From positions 59,656,646 through 59,720,645 of the forward strand of contig OX246740.1 in NCBI GenBank assembly GCA_945910005.1: 64,000 nt of DNA, written 5' to 3'. The notes under the pieces are model-generated. The model was not told where the DNA came from. It searched no databases and was given only the letters and a program-made list of their open reading frames with translations. This stretch comes from Isoperla grammatica (taxonomy: Eukaryota > Arthropoda > Insecta > Plecoptera > Perlodidae). Shown here one piece after another: positions 1 to 10,257 of the stretch. Positions within the stretch are counted from its first letter, which is position 1. Every line of letters starts with the position of its first letter. The translations under genes were made by a program, and so were the position numbers.

Positions 1-337
1 TTATACTGATAGTATTACAGTGTATAGTTTCTGTTCTGTGCACAAGGCAGTTGACTTAGTAAGAAGACCATTGAAGTAACAAAATATGTAACATTCTTGA
101 CTTGTAGGTTCTGACTCCTGATGACGCACAAGGTAATGTGTGATATGTCGCAGTGCATGCTTAGAGCAAGTTAAACAGTATCAACACCTGAATCCATCGG
201 ACCAAGCCAATACTTGAGGTCTTGTTATCGTCGGATCGGAATTAGGCTACAAGAACTAAAGGAGACTGTGTTTAATCTTGAATATATTACTAGTTCATAC
301 CTCATACCAAATATACAAGTGGACCAGTCAGCTGAAG
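1..337. other. Unique sequence, nothing recognised
   Basis: AT-rich unique sequence leading into the 46-bp array. I see no sustained reading frame, RNA gene or terminal repeat. Confidence 0.5.
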
Positions 338-688
338 TTTTATTGTACCTATTGTACTAGAAATTTATATCAGTTGCATTAAGTTTTATTGTACCTAATG
401 TACAAGAAATTTATACCGATTGCATTAAGTTTTATTGTACCTAATGTACAAGAAATTTATACCGGTTGGGCGGTTGCATTAAGTTTTATTGTACCTAATG
501 TACAAGAAATGTATACCAGTTGCTTTGAGTTTTGTTGTACCTAATGTACAAGAAATTTATATCAGTTGCTTTGAGTTTGGTTGTACCTAATATACAAGAA
601 ATTTATACCAGTTGCTTTGAGTTTGGTTGTACTTAATGTACAAGAAATTTGTACCAGTTGCATTAAGTTTTATTGTACCTAATGTACA
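338..688. repeat. 46-bp minisatellite, about 7.5 copies
   Basis: Head-to-tail 46-bp units. Each carries the interrupted palindrome TTGTAC-CTAAT-GTACAA (6-bp arms, 5-nt loop), followed by an AAGAAATTTATACC-like block and TTGCATTAAG or TTGCTTTGAG. One unit (around 466-473) holds an 8-bp insertion. The palindrome is largely intact in most units, while the linker varies between a cattaag type at both ends and a ctttgag type in the middle. No coding capacity is evident. Confidence 0.9.
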
Positions 689-934
689 ACAACTGAAACT
701 CTGGCATTGGTTGATTTTGAAGTCTGCACAAACCAAGACGTACGTCCACAGTTTGCAATATAATAGGTCCGATTAATGCCTTAAACGCGATTTCATAGGA
801 AATGTTCATCTTGTGTTTGAGGTATGTTATGATGCTTGAGTCTGGGACGCAGGTTCGGTCATCTATTGCCACTCATCGTCTCAAATAGCGTGGTTACAAT
901 ATTAGCAACAATCATCATCGTTGACCTCTCATAA

Positions 935-1132
935 CCCCCCCCCCCCCCTCACCCTCGTTTCTCGTGTTTGCTGACAATCTACACAATTTATGGAATTTTA
1001 CAATTGATTGTGATATGGTTAATAGGACTAGTAACTTAAGTATGATGCTGTTGGTAGTAAAGTTACGTCTCTAGTCTAGACGGACCGGGTCCCGCGATCA
1101 CCCTCGTTGCGTCGTGTCGAGAGGGGGGGGGG
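935..1132. repeat. Poly-C tract and facing poly-G tract
   Basis: A run of 14 C (935-948) and a run of 10 G (1123-1132) face each other about 175 bp apart. Both are next to TAAC/GTTA-type sequence (ATAACCC on the left, GGGTTAT on the right), so the ends read as a short inverted repeat. The word TCACCCTCGTT occurs on the same strand near both. Homopolymer length may be a sequencing artefact. Confidence 0.6.
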
Positions 1133-1370
1133 TTATTATTTGTGGGGTAATAACTGTCGCGCGTGACTCGTTTTGTTATTGTGGACGGTGTGAGTTGAAC
1201 ATTTAAGTGTTCTCGTCTCATGGAAGCGATGATCGCCGCCCTTGGACTCGGTTCTACACAAAACTCGGGGGAAAACTTGAAGCCGGGGGCAATAATTATC
1301 ATCAACTCCAGGTTTAATAAAACTAAGTTATTTAGTTATCAATTGAGCTGTCGGCCGGCCAAATTTATGT

Positions 1371-2749
1371 CCCCGTCCCGTCCCGTAACTGTCTAAAACA
1401 ACGCGACGCTACGGGGGGCCTCGCCTCGCCGGCACCAGACCCTTCTTGCCTCGTGTGAACAGCGCCCGTGCGAGGACGCGGGCTCGAGTCCCGTGCGAGG
1501 GACGCGGGTTAGAGTCCCGTCCCGTAACTGTCTGAAACAACGCGACGCTACGGGGGGCCTCGCCTCGCCGGCACCAGACCCTTCTTGCCTCGTGTGAACA
1601 GCGCCCGTGCGAGGACGCGGGCTCGAGTCCCGTGCGAGGGACGCGGGTTAGAGTCCCGTCCCGTAACTGTCTGAAACAACGCGACGCTACGGGGGGGCCT
1701 CGCCTCGCCGGCACCAGACCCTTCTTGCCTCGTGTGAACAGCGCCCGTGCGAGGACGCGTGCTCGAGTCCCGTGCGACGCGAGGGACGCGGGTTAGAGTC
1801 CCGTCCCGTAACTGTCTGAAACAACGCGACGCTACGGGGGGCCTCGCCTCGCCGGCACCTGACCCTTCTTGCCTCGTGTGAACAGCGCCCGTGCGAGGAC
1901 GCGTGCTCGAGTCCCGTGCGACGCGAGGGACGCGGGTTAGAGTCCCGTCCCGTAACTGTCTGAAACAACGCGACGCTACGGGGGGCCTCGCCTCGCCGGC
2001 ACCAGACCCTTCTTGCCTCGTGTGAACAGCGCCCGTGCGAGGACGCGGGCTCGAGTCCCGTGCGAGGGACGCGGGTTAGAGTCCCGTCCCGTAACTGTCT
2101 GAAACAACGCGACGCTACGGGGGGCCTCGCCTCGCCGGCACCAGACCCTTCTTGCCTCGTGTGAACAGCGCCCGTGCGAGGACGCGGGCTCGAGTCCCGT
2201 GCGAGGGACGCGGGTTAGAGTCCCGTCCCGTAACTGTCTGAAACAACGCGACGCTACGGGGGGCCTCGCCTCGCCGGCACCAGACCCTTCTCGCCTCGTG
2301 TGAACAGCGCCCGTGCGAGGACGCGGGCTCGAGTCCCGTGCGAGGGACGCGGGTTAGAGTCCCGTCCCGTAACTGTCTGAAACAACGCGACGCTACGGGG
2401 GGCCTCGCCTCGCCGGCACCAGACCCTTCTTGCCTCGTGTGAACAGCGCCCGTGCGAGGACGCGGGCTCGAGTCCCGTGCGAGGGACGCGGGTTAGAGTC
2501 CCGTGCGAGGGACGCGGGTTAGAGTCCCGTCCCGTAACTGTCTGAAACAACGCGACGCTACGGGGGGCCTCGCCTCGCCGGCACCAGACCCTTCTCGCCT
2601 CGTGTGAACAGCGCCCGTGCGAGGACGCGGGTTACTTAGAGTCCCGTCCCGTAACTGTCTGAAACAACGCGACGCTACGGGGGGCCTCGCCTAGTGTGAA
2701 CAGGGCTCGCGTCCCGTGCGAGGGACGCGGGCTCGAGTCCCGTGCGAGG
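1371..2749 (+). repeat. About 139-bp GC-rich minisatellite with tRNA-like B box, about 10 copies
   Basis: Ten head-to-tail units start with GTAACTGTCTGAAACAACGC at about 1385, 1524, 1663, 1807, 1952, 2091, 2229, 2368, 2530 and 2658. The basic period is 138-139 bp, with 144, 162 and 128-bp variants caused by gain or loss of short blocks (CGTGCGAGGGACGCG). On the plus strand most units contain GGGCTCGAGTCCCG, a 10/11 match to the RNA polymerase III B box GGTTCGANTCC inside a T-arm-like stem. It is preceded by AGCGCCCGTGCGAGGACGC, which resembles the anticodon-to-variable region of a tRNA. A second, weaker copy (GGGTTAGAGTCCC) follows. The last units decay at 2690-2749. Short minus-strand frames here are by-products of the repeat. 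Confidence 0.9.
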
Positions 2750-2754
2750 CATAA

Positions 2755-3286
2755 CAATATCTTGTAGCTGGTTTTAAATCGTACATGAATTTAAAAATAT
2801 ATTATGTGTAGATCCGGGCAGCAGAAGTTCTGGGAGGATTATTTTTTTAGATTCTTTCCGTGACAGGACAGGTGGCTCACCTGCAAACCAACAAGTAAAA
2901 CCAAACGCGACTTTGTTTCTTGTGTCAAAGAAACAATGGAATTATGTTGTCGTTTGATAATATTTTTTTTATATGAAATAAACAATAATAATTTAGAAAC
3001 CATGTTGAGGCGTGAGTCCTTGTAAGATTGTAGAGGTAGTAGAGGGAGGCTTGGAGTTTGAGAAACATAAGTAACGACCCCTTGTTTACGTCTTGTGGCC
3101 ACAAACAGGTTGGGCTGCGAACCAAGAGGTTGCCGAGCAGAAATTATCTCGGGGAGTAAAATTACCCAGTCGGAAAATGGCCTAGTTTGAGAATAGAAAT
3201 GTTTAGTAAACAATTTGTCTGGTTTCCTTGTGGTGCGACCCCTGTGGTTCCTGGCGCCAGGACTTGGCTTTACGCTCGGCCAAGCG
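2755..3286. other. Unique spacer between two arrays
   Basis: AT-rich sequence with no recognised gene. A 124-codon minus-strand frame (2839-3213) has no motif or composition that supports coding. Confidence 0.4.
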
Positions 3287-3526
3287 CGTCGCCCTCCCCC
3301 TTTGAGATCAGAGCCGCCGCTATCTGTGATCCCACACTCGCAGGACTAGAACCCGGGCTAACCGGGTAGCGAACCCTGGACCGTCGCCCGCCCCCTTTGA
3401 GAGCAGAGCCGCCGCTCTATCTGTGATTCCACACTCCCAGGACTAGAACCCGGGCTAACCGGGTAGCGAACCCTGGACCGTCGCCCGCCCCCTTTGATAG
3501 ACGCCGCTCTATCTGTGATCCCACAC
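3287..3526 (-). repeat. About 96-bp minisatellite, 2.4 copies
   Basis: Units start with CGTCGCCCGCCCCCTTTGA at about 3287, 3382 and 3479 (periods 95 and 97). Each complete unit has two tRNA T-arm-like words on the minus strand: GGGTTCTAGTCC and GGGTTCGCTACCC. The third copy runs into the next array and shares its ATCTGTGATCCCACACTC segment, so the two arrays share an ancestor. Confidence 0.8.
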
Positions 3527-4136
3527 TCCATTCACCCGCATTCAGAGGCTAGAACCCTGGAAGGGCCGGGTGTCGAACCCTGGCGCTCTAGTCCACACTC
3601 CATTCACCCGCATTCAGAGGCTAGAACCCTAGGAGGGCCGGGTGTCGAACCCTGGCGCTCTAGACCACACTCCATTCACCCGCATTCAGAGGCTAGAACC
3701 CTAGGAGGGCCGGGTGTCGAACCCTGGCGCTCTAGTCCACACTCCATCGCATTCAGAGGCTAGAACCCTGGGAGGGCCGGGTGTCGAACCCTGGCGCTCT
3801 AGACCACACTCCATTCACCCGCATTCAGAGGCTAGAACCCTAGGAGGGCCGGGTGTCGAACCCTGGCGCTCTAGACCACACTCCATTCACCCGCATTCAG
3901 AGGCTAGAACCCTAGGAGGGCCGGGTGTCGAACCCTGGCGCTCTAGTCCACACTCCATCGCATTCAGAGGCTAGAACCCTAGGAGGGCCGGGTGTCGAAC
4001 CCTGGTGCTCTAGTCCACACTCCATCGCATTCAGAGGCTAGAACCCTAGGAGGGCCGGGTGTCGAACCCTGGCGCTCTAGTCCACACTCCATCGCATTCA
4101 GAGGCTAGAACCCTGGAAGGGCCGGGTGTCGAACCC
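3527..4136 (-). repeat. 67/72-bp minisatellite with minus-strand B box, 9 copies
   Basis: Nine units begin CATTCAGAGGCTAGAACCCT near 3539, 3611, 3682, 3749, 3821, 3893, 3960, 4027 and 4094. The 72-bp form contains CCATTCACCCGCATT; the 67-bp form has the shorter CCATCGCATT. On the minus strand each unit reads CTAGAGCGCCAGGGTTCGACACCCGG, split here as CTAGAGCGCC then GGGTTCGACACCC. This is a B-box-like T-arm preceded by a tRNA-like AGAGCGC stretch. The short form clusters at the right end, as expected from local unit duplication. Confidence 0.9.
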
Positions 4137-4522
4137 TTGAATACACTGTCTCAACCCGACCTCTCTTCAGACCGTGTCTAGACTCTAGATAGACCTCGTT
4201 ACATAAATATATAGACGAACTCTTTCTAGTTTCATGTATGTGTCCCTCCCGTTAGTGGTGCTATCTGGTGGCGAGGAGCGGCACTACTTCTTGGCCACCA
4301 GTTCACTCTGTGCGCAGTAGATGGCGCCATAGATGATATTCTTTCAAGCTCATCCTTCAACGCATTCAAGAGACAAAAGTATGGATATGTCACACAAGCT
4401 TTCTGGTGATTTTATTTTCTCTTTACTCTGGCATCTGGACACGTCCTTGACATTTGTTTTTGATGTTTCTTTCTGTGTAACGTTTTTGTGGAAGCATCCT
4501 AATATTGTTTGATTGATAAAGA
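4137..4522. other. Unique spacer
   Basis: No gene seen. CTGGTGGC and GCCACCAG (about 4265-4302) form an 8-bp inverted repeat around a loop of about 20 nt; I do not assign a function. Confidence 0.4.
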
Positions 4523-4613
4523 TTGTTGTCCAGTGACGTTACTACCAGGGTAGTAGGGGTAGCAGTGCTACCGGGATCTTGAGTGAGGGGGGCCCTGTAG
4601 GCACGAAAGGAAA

Positions 4614-4905
4614 TCCAAAAGCGGCTTAGTTGTGCCAGTGGCAATTCAGCTGAACGATCATTTTCTAAACTTAAAATACTCAACATATTTAAGAAGTTGT
4701 ATGGCTCGAGATTTCAGGCTCTTGCAGGACTAGCATTGTCGTGCGCGCAACGTATCGGGCTCTTGCAGGACTAGCATTGTCGTGCGCGCAACGTAGACAT
4801 CGACTCGGTCAACGTTGTGTTTGAAGACTCGAAAGCAAGACGTCGGCAATTTGATTATAACCACATCGATGCAGAGGTTTCTAAAATTCTCGGCTGAACT
4901 TGTGT
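4614..4905 (+). pseudogene. hAT transposase C-terminal fragment
   Basis: Translation from about 4637 gives SGNSAERSFSKLKILN, the start of the hAT C-terminal dimerisation domain (family motif AERSFSKLK). After an internal duplication and a frame change, 4791-4856 reads DIDSVNVVFEDSKARRRQF, matching the family's terminal block, in which an acidic helix ends in a basic ARR-type cluster. The catalytic core, the RW motif and the zinc finger are absent. The 38-bp duplication at 4717-4795 and the shift show that this copy cannot encode protein. It lies wholly inside the 503-bp hAT relic and is related to, but clearly diverged from, the fragment at 7749-9029. Confidence 0.75.
4717..4795. repeat. 38-bp exact tandem duplication inside hAT relic
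   Basis: The 38-bp block at 4717-4754, beginning GGCTCTTGCAGGACTAGC, is repeated exactly at 4758-4795 (period 41). It duplicates part of the dimerisation-domain coding sequence. The identity of the copies suggests a recent event compared with the decay of the host element. Confidence 0.9.
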
Positions 4906-5041
4906 CAACAGATAACGTTGAAAGAGCACGAATTTTAAACACACGGTTAAATTACATCTAACAATATGCCGGAGGGATGGGAGCCCAATTTTGTATTTGC
5001 TGGGCGGCCCCCTGCTAGGTTCTTACGCCACTGTTGTTGAC

Positions 5042-6222
5042 CACTCACAAAGGAATCGTCCTGATATGTTTCATAATTTTTTTTTAGCAAAATAACTTTG
5101 TGTCGATTGTAATTTCCATTCACAAAGGAATAGTCCTGAATTGTGGTAATTGTATTTTCCACTTACAAAGGAAACATGCTGCCATTTTTTAATTGAATAC
5201 CTTTATGACGATTGTATTTTCCTTATATTTTGTGTCAAAGCTCGGCGTTTCTATGTAGTGTACATAGGATATACGCAAAGACAAGCGCGCAAATGACAAG
5301 TAGTGGCTCTTAGGCTGCCTTTCTTGTGTAGGCTGACCTCCGACCTCTGGAGGGCTAACTGCGATTACTGCTAGTTATACATTAATTGCCTTTATTAATT
5401 GGGGCAATCCTTAAGTTTCTGAATTAATTGGATTCATTCACGTTATTGTAACGCTTTTTTATTTATTTATTCTTGTAATTGTTATAAATTGCTCGCCAGT
5501 GTCAGGGGTGTCCCAAGTGTGTATCGTGTATGTGATGTGTACAACTGTGCCCACATCAAACCCTCTCTCGCGGCTGCTTCTAGAGCGGACCTTCTAAAAA
5601 GTTGTTGCTGTTTAACTCATCAGCTGAAAACTATCTTTGCGAAGCATACACACAATTTGCCTTTTAGTTGCCGAAAAACATTAGAAAAGTTGGATACAAG
5701 TTCACTAGATAATGACTGTTATAAACTCAACCAGTCCCAACACTAAAATGTGATACACGGGCATAAAAATGAAGGTTTTCATCAAGGGGTTTTAAGAAGG
5801 TCTAAATAAATCTACACACAAATGTGTTGTTAGATTAATTATCCAGAGCCATATTTTAATTTAATACCGCCTAGCTGGGGTGCAATGTGTGCAAGTAGTG
5901 ACAATATCTCGACGCATTGTTTCTGTATCTGTTGCTAGGCAACTCCGTTGTTGTATCTTTGTCTGAAACAAAACACGGCCATACGGCTATTTTTATAATC
6001 GTGATTAACCCTATTGGCTGGAATCAATGAAATATGATTTAAATCTGTAAAATGTGAGTGTATACATCCCGCCCCTGTTGGTGTGCGGTCGGGTGGGGGA
6101 GTAATCTGTGTTATTAAACCAACAAACAAGCCACGGCCAACCAATACTTATCGTAATGATTGGAAAGTCGGAGAGACTTATCATCGGGCCACCCACGAGC
6201 CCCGTGCATGCGCTGAGCGCGT
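5042..6222. other. Unique region
   Basis: No sustained coding signal. An RFX-like palindrome at 5931-5943 is listed separately. The frame at 5489-5746 has no recognisable domain. Confidence 0.4.
5931..5943. promoter_or_regulatory. RFX X-box-like palindrome
   Basis: GTTGCTAGGCAAC pairs the half sites GTTGCT and GGCAAC across a 1-nt spacer, matching the X-box recognised by RFX winged-helix factors, which control ciliary genes in animals. No gene start is recognisable beside it, so a regulatory role is inferred only from the motif. Confidence 0.35.
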
Positions 6223-6255
6223 CGCGTCGAGCGAGCGTTGCGGTCGCTCGACGCG
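6223..6255. other. Perfect 12-bp CpG-rich hairpin
   Basis: CGCGTCGAGCGA (6223-6234) and TCGCTCGACGCG (6244-6255) are exact reverse complements around the 9-nt loop GCGTTGCGG. The hairpin sits in a short CpG-dense patch (about 6195-6275) within AT-rich DNA. Confidence 0.8.
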
Positions 6256-6648
6256 CGTCACACATTGCACGGCGGCCTAGCTGTGGCTCTCTAGGAAGAC
6301 ACTATTTGACAACTATTTCAAAGATGTTACTCAAAAATCAAGTTTTCTTTCAAATAATGTATTTTGTTAATTTTGTATTAAATATTTTACACAATCTTTC
6401 CTTTTTCTCATTTGAAACTAACCTGTTTTATCATGGACATATAGAGTGATCGATATTATAAATAAATTGTGATTGGGCTTGGTCGGGTTTGCATAAACGT
6501 GCATCCTATATGAAAACCTTAATTTTTGTGCATGTGTATATGATTTTAGTGTTAGAATTGGTCGAGTTATAAGGCTTTTCCAACCCTCACCGTCGAAAAG
6601 CATAATTGTAAGGATAGAGACATAAAACAACACGAATGATCCGACGGG

Positions 6649-6771
6649 AATCGCTTCCTCAAATTGTGTAACATCTTGAAGCTCAAGCAAGGCTAGGGGT
6701 ACTTTATTGTAGAGGCGCATTAAAATATTGATACGAATGTTTTTTCTATTGCGGGATGTTGTAATGCAGTT
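6649..6771 (-). pseudogene. Possible LINE ORF2 C-terminal relic
   Basis: The minus strand encodes CITTSRNRKNIRINIL followed by MRLYNKVPLALLELQDVTQF. Many non-LTR retrotransposons end their reverse-transcriptase protein with a similar tail: basic residues, then a LYNxLP-type motif and a helical stretch ending in a QF or KF pair. No reverse-transcriptase catalytic motif is present. The frame is longer (6418-6858), but only this part looks coding. The assignment rests on motif resemblance, and it could be chance. Confidence 0.3.
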
Positions 6772-7486
6772 CGGTACTAGGCCAGTGGTCCAATGGAGTG
6801 GACGTGGTCTACTAGCCCCCAAAAGGATGTTTGATTGAGTTATCATCGCCAAAATCAAATTATATTATGATCATCGCCGTAATGGCCCCCTTCCCCTCAT
6901 ATTCTTTGTATACTTATTACAAAATGGCCGAACCTGTATCTAAAATATCTATAAATATAAAATGTATCTGGACTTTTCGAATAATAATCACCATAATTCT
7001 TCTTCTTTATGATTATCGACATTTTTATTAGTATTGTTAGATTAATTAACATAGCTTCTGCCAGTTTCCGTGGTTTTCCACCCAACAGGCTTTATTTTGG
7101 AATTCATAGTCGGCCCCTACACCTAGGGGCGTCCTTAGTGTGTGTAATGTGACCAATTTGTATCATCCCCCCATAAAACAGTTATCAGTTCGGCCACTGG
7201 TTTTGTTTTCACACACAATCAAAGAAATAGCTTCAAAAACAACCTTTAATACCTTGCGAGTGGCCAAGACGTGGAGCTGAGCTGGAACTAGTCTGTAACC
7301 TGCTAATGAAACATGTCTGCCAATATGTGAGGGGTTGGGCGTAGGACGAGACCTGTAGGCTATACAACTCCATTCATCATCTGCTGTTGTTGCCCGGGTT
7401 GCCCTGGTCCCACCACTACTCCCAGCACTAGATGCGTGTGTGCGTGTGTCCTACTAGTAGCCCTCTGACGTATTGTTTAGAGCCAG

Positions 7487-9158
7487 CAGTGGCGTAGCGG
7501 TGACCCAAGCCGCCCCCGCAAGGCTTGGGGGCCCCCCGTCAGGGGGGGCCCACCGGTCAATCTGAGTTCATGAGTTAAAATATGAGTTTATTGGTACTCG
7601 CGTGTAGAGGAAAAATTTGAAATTATTTCTAAAAATTATTTCAAAAAGAAAAAAAACATTTTACGACTGACACTTAGGGTTTTCAGATTCAAGGAAATCA
7701 ATAATAGTATTTTCTTCAGTCCATTCATGACCATTCATTACCATTAGGGGCCAAGGTTACGAAGGTGCAGCTACGATGAGCGGAATTTATTCGGGAGTAC
7801 AAACCCGAATAAGGGAGAAAGAACCCAGTGCCATCTACGTTCACTGTGCAGCGCACAGCCTCAACTTAGCTCTGAATGATGCATCGAAAATGATTGACGG
7901 CGTAAGTGCATTTTTTGATGTTGTACAAAAAGTGTACACATTCTTTGGGCTTAGTATCAAGCGATGGGAACTGCTCAATAATTGCAGCAATAAACGCACC
8001 CTTAAGAATCTATGTCCAACTCGATGGTCATCAAGAAATGACTCCTTGATAGGCTGAAGATTCCGATATACAGACGTCATGATCGCGCTCTCTAAAATTA
8101 TCATCACATCGAAAAACAATGAAGAGAGAAAAGAAGCAAAATCAATTCAAAAAAAAATTGGTACGTTCGAATTTGTTATGATGGTTGTCTTACAAACTTT
8201 CATTTTAGAAACAATCAATATTGTTTCTAAGTTGTTGCAGTCGAAAAGTATGGACTTGATCTACGCTTGTAGCTTATTAAAATCGGCTTCAGAAACACTT
8301 TGTGACTACAGAAATCAATATGATGACGTTAAGGCTACCGCAGGTGCACTTGCACAAACTTGGTGCATCATCCCAAAGTTTCAAAATAAGCGTCAGGGAC
8401 AAACGAGGAATCGTTCTGATGAGCTCTTAGAAGACCAACGATTGTCAGATCCAGATAGGAACTTCAAGATTTCGGTCTTTTACTCAAACATCGATGTGAT
8501 CACGAGCCAACTGAAAAACCGCTTTCAAGGAATGGATAGTGTTGCTCAGAGGTTTAATTTCCTAACTGTGAAAGAGTTGACGAGTGCTACTGATGACACA
8601 TTATTCAAATCAGCCGAATAATTCCTATCATTGTACAAAGATGATCTAACCGACGAGTTTCCGTCGCAGATGTTAAGTTTTCGAAGTGTTATTAAAAACC
8701 AATTAACAACGCTAAGTGACCCTAATTCGATTATAGAATTATCGGAACTTTTGATAGTTAAGAACAATGCCATAACTTCGAACATCCCCGACGTCGTCAC
8801 TGCCTATCTACTATTTTTAACAATACCTGTCACTGTCGCAACTGCTGAGCGTTCATTTTCGAAGTTAAAACTAATACAAAAATATCTTAGAAGCAGCATG
8901 TCACAAGAACGTTTGAAGGGACTTTCCATTTTAAGCATTGAATGCGAGCAAGCTGGAAAACTTGCAACTGATGCAATAATCGACGAGTTCGCCAGGAAAA
9001 ACACCAGGAGGAATAAGCGCTTTTTATAATGTAAGTTGAAAAAACCAAACTAATGCATTTTTATGAATTTTTGCAATTTGTCACCAGGTATTTTTGGGGG
9101 AGGGGGGCCCACACATAAATCTTGCGGGGGGGCCCTGGGACTTTCCGCTACGCCACTG
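7487..9158 (+). mobile_element. hAT DNA transposon, 1672 bp, internally deleted
   Basis: The left end is CAGTGGCGTAGCGG and the right end is its exact 14-bp inverted complement. Identical 8-bp target duplications (AGAGCCAG at 7479-7486 and 9159-9166) fix the boundaries and show clean insertion by a hAT transposase. Subterminal G/C-rich tracts follow both ends, and CCAAGCC/GGCTTGG (7505-7528) forms a hairpin near the left end. Autonomous hAT elements are usually longer (about 2.5-5 kb); here the transposase lacks its N-terminal portion and has two in-frame stops, so the copy is non-autonomous. The intact duplication suggests a moderately recent insertion. Confidence 0.92.
7749..9029 (+). pseudogene. 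hAT transposase, ZMYM/ZBED-like, truncated with two in-frame stops
   Basis: One reading frame runs from GQGYEGAATMSG (7749) to the TAA at 9027-9029, broken by TGA at 8055-8057 and TAA at 8619-8621. In order it shows: the YDGA-type motif, with the usual catalytic Asp replaced by Glu; the CxxH motif in YVHCAAHSLNL; the RW motif in CPTRWSSR; a long helical insertion region; and the C-terminal dimerisation domain with ATAERSFSKLKLI and GLSILSIE, ending in a basic ARKNTRRNKRF tail. The zinc finger, the N-terminal dimerisation region and the first catalytic Asp are missing. Domain content fits the transposase group related to the ZMYM6 and ZBED5 host proteins. It occupies most of the 7487-9158 element and shares its orientation. 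Confidence 0.88.
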
Positions 9159-9222
9159 AGAGCCAGTGTTTAATATTTAAAAAATACGTATCTTCCATCT
9201 CTAGACCCTTACCGCTTACTCC

Positions 9223-9619
9223 TTAACGGTAAAGGGTAGTCTCACTGTAAAAACTGCGCCAAATTAACGTTTTTAATTTATATTTTGAGAACACTACACA
9301 ATATTGAAAAAGTGATGATTGAGCAAATCTTGGTTTCGTAAGAGCTACAATCTGGATTAACAAAATTTCAAATATTTCTATTATCACTGTTGTTATTTGA
9401 GAAACCAATTAAGAAATTAAGTATTAATTGACTTTTTAAATAACAACAGTTACTGTAATGATAACAATATTTAAAATTTTGTTAATCCAGATTGTAGCTC
9501 TTACAAAACCAAGTTTTGCTCAATCACCACTTTTTCAATATTGTCTAGTGTTCTCAAAATATAAATTAAAAACGTTAATTTATCGCGGTTTTTACAGTGA
9601 GACTACCCTATACCGTTAA
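9223..9619. mobile_element. Long-arm foldback MITE, 397 bp
   Basis: The segment is a near-complete palindrome. The left arm, about 9223-9398, starts TTAACGGTAAAGGGTAGTC. The right arm, about 9438-9619, ends with its complement (GACTACCCTATACCGTTAA). The arms are about 175-180 bp with scattered mismatches, around a spacer of about 40 nt. Both ends finish in TTAA, which could be a 4-bp TTAA target duplication (piggyBac type) or part of the terminal repeat. No protein is encoded. It lies 56 bp right of the hAT element, outside that element's target duplication. Confidence 0.85.
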
Positions 9620-10257
9620 ACTCAGCCAATGGGAAACTTCCTTTCAGACGCGTCATCACATGCCGACCAAACCAATAGTAGAGAGCCTTCTATAAAATGT
9701 GGTTTCTAACATCTAGATATCTATGTGAATGCGTTGCTTAGACATCTTAGCAAGTTGTGTAAACGCGTCATGTCCAAACAGCCCAATGTACCTGATTAGT
9801 TATATCTAGTCACTTGTATGTCTGGTGTGTCTCGAACATAATATTACTATTATTATGTACGAGTGAACTCCCCCACCATGAGAACAAGGTGCGACACCCT
9901 TGTTGTGGTCGTATCTACTGGGTGGTATCTCGAAACAAGTGGCAGCCGAACTAACCATCCCCTAATCACCAAGGCCGCGTCCACGCTATAACAGACGGGC
10001 GGGTGTTTCCGAGAAATCAAATACACACGAGAACCGGTGTCTCGTTTTGTAACGATTTAAAAGCTACAAGACGTAATGTAATTGATAGGGGAAGGTTTGT
10101 CTACCCTTTGTGATGGTTAATTAGCAGGAAGACAGGAGTGATTAGTGCGTCATCATTACTGGATGGACAAGGCGGCAGCTGGAGTGCGGAAACTGAGGAA
10201 CCACAAAAAACGGGGCTTGTTTACTCTTCGACTGTTAACACGTTCTTTATAGGAGTG
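9620..10257. other. Unique spacer with weak promoter-like words
   Basis: No gene seen. A CCAAT word (about 9671) and CTATAAAA (about 9690) are closer together than usual for a promoter pair; I give this little weight. Confidence 0.35.

Larger units (their letters stand above)
4531..5033 (+). mobile_element. Relic hAT-type DNA transposon, 503 bp
   Basis: The left end reads CAGTGACGTTACTACC. The right end, reverse-complemented, reads CAGTGGCGTAAGAACC, so the termini share a CAGTGRCGT core and an imperfect inverted extension. The element lies between 4523-4530 (TTGTTGTC) and 5034-5041 (TTGTTGAC), a 7/8-matching 8-bp target duplication, which is the length hAT transposases make. The interior keeps the C-terminal dimerisation part of a transposase, described separately. 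The rest of the transposase is missing, so this is a deletion derivative. G-rich subterminal tracts (GGGGGGCCC) resemble those of the 7487-9158 element. Confidence 0.75.
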
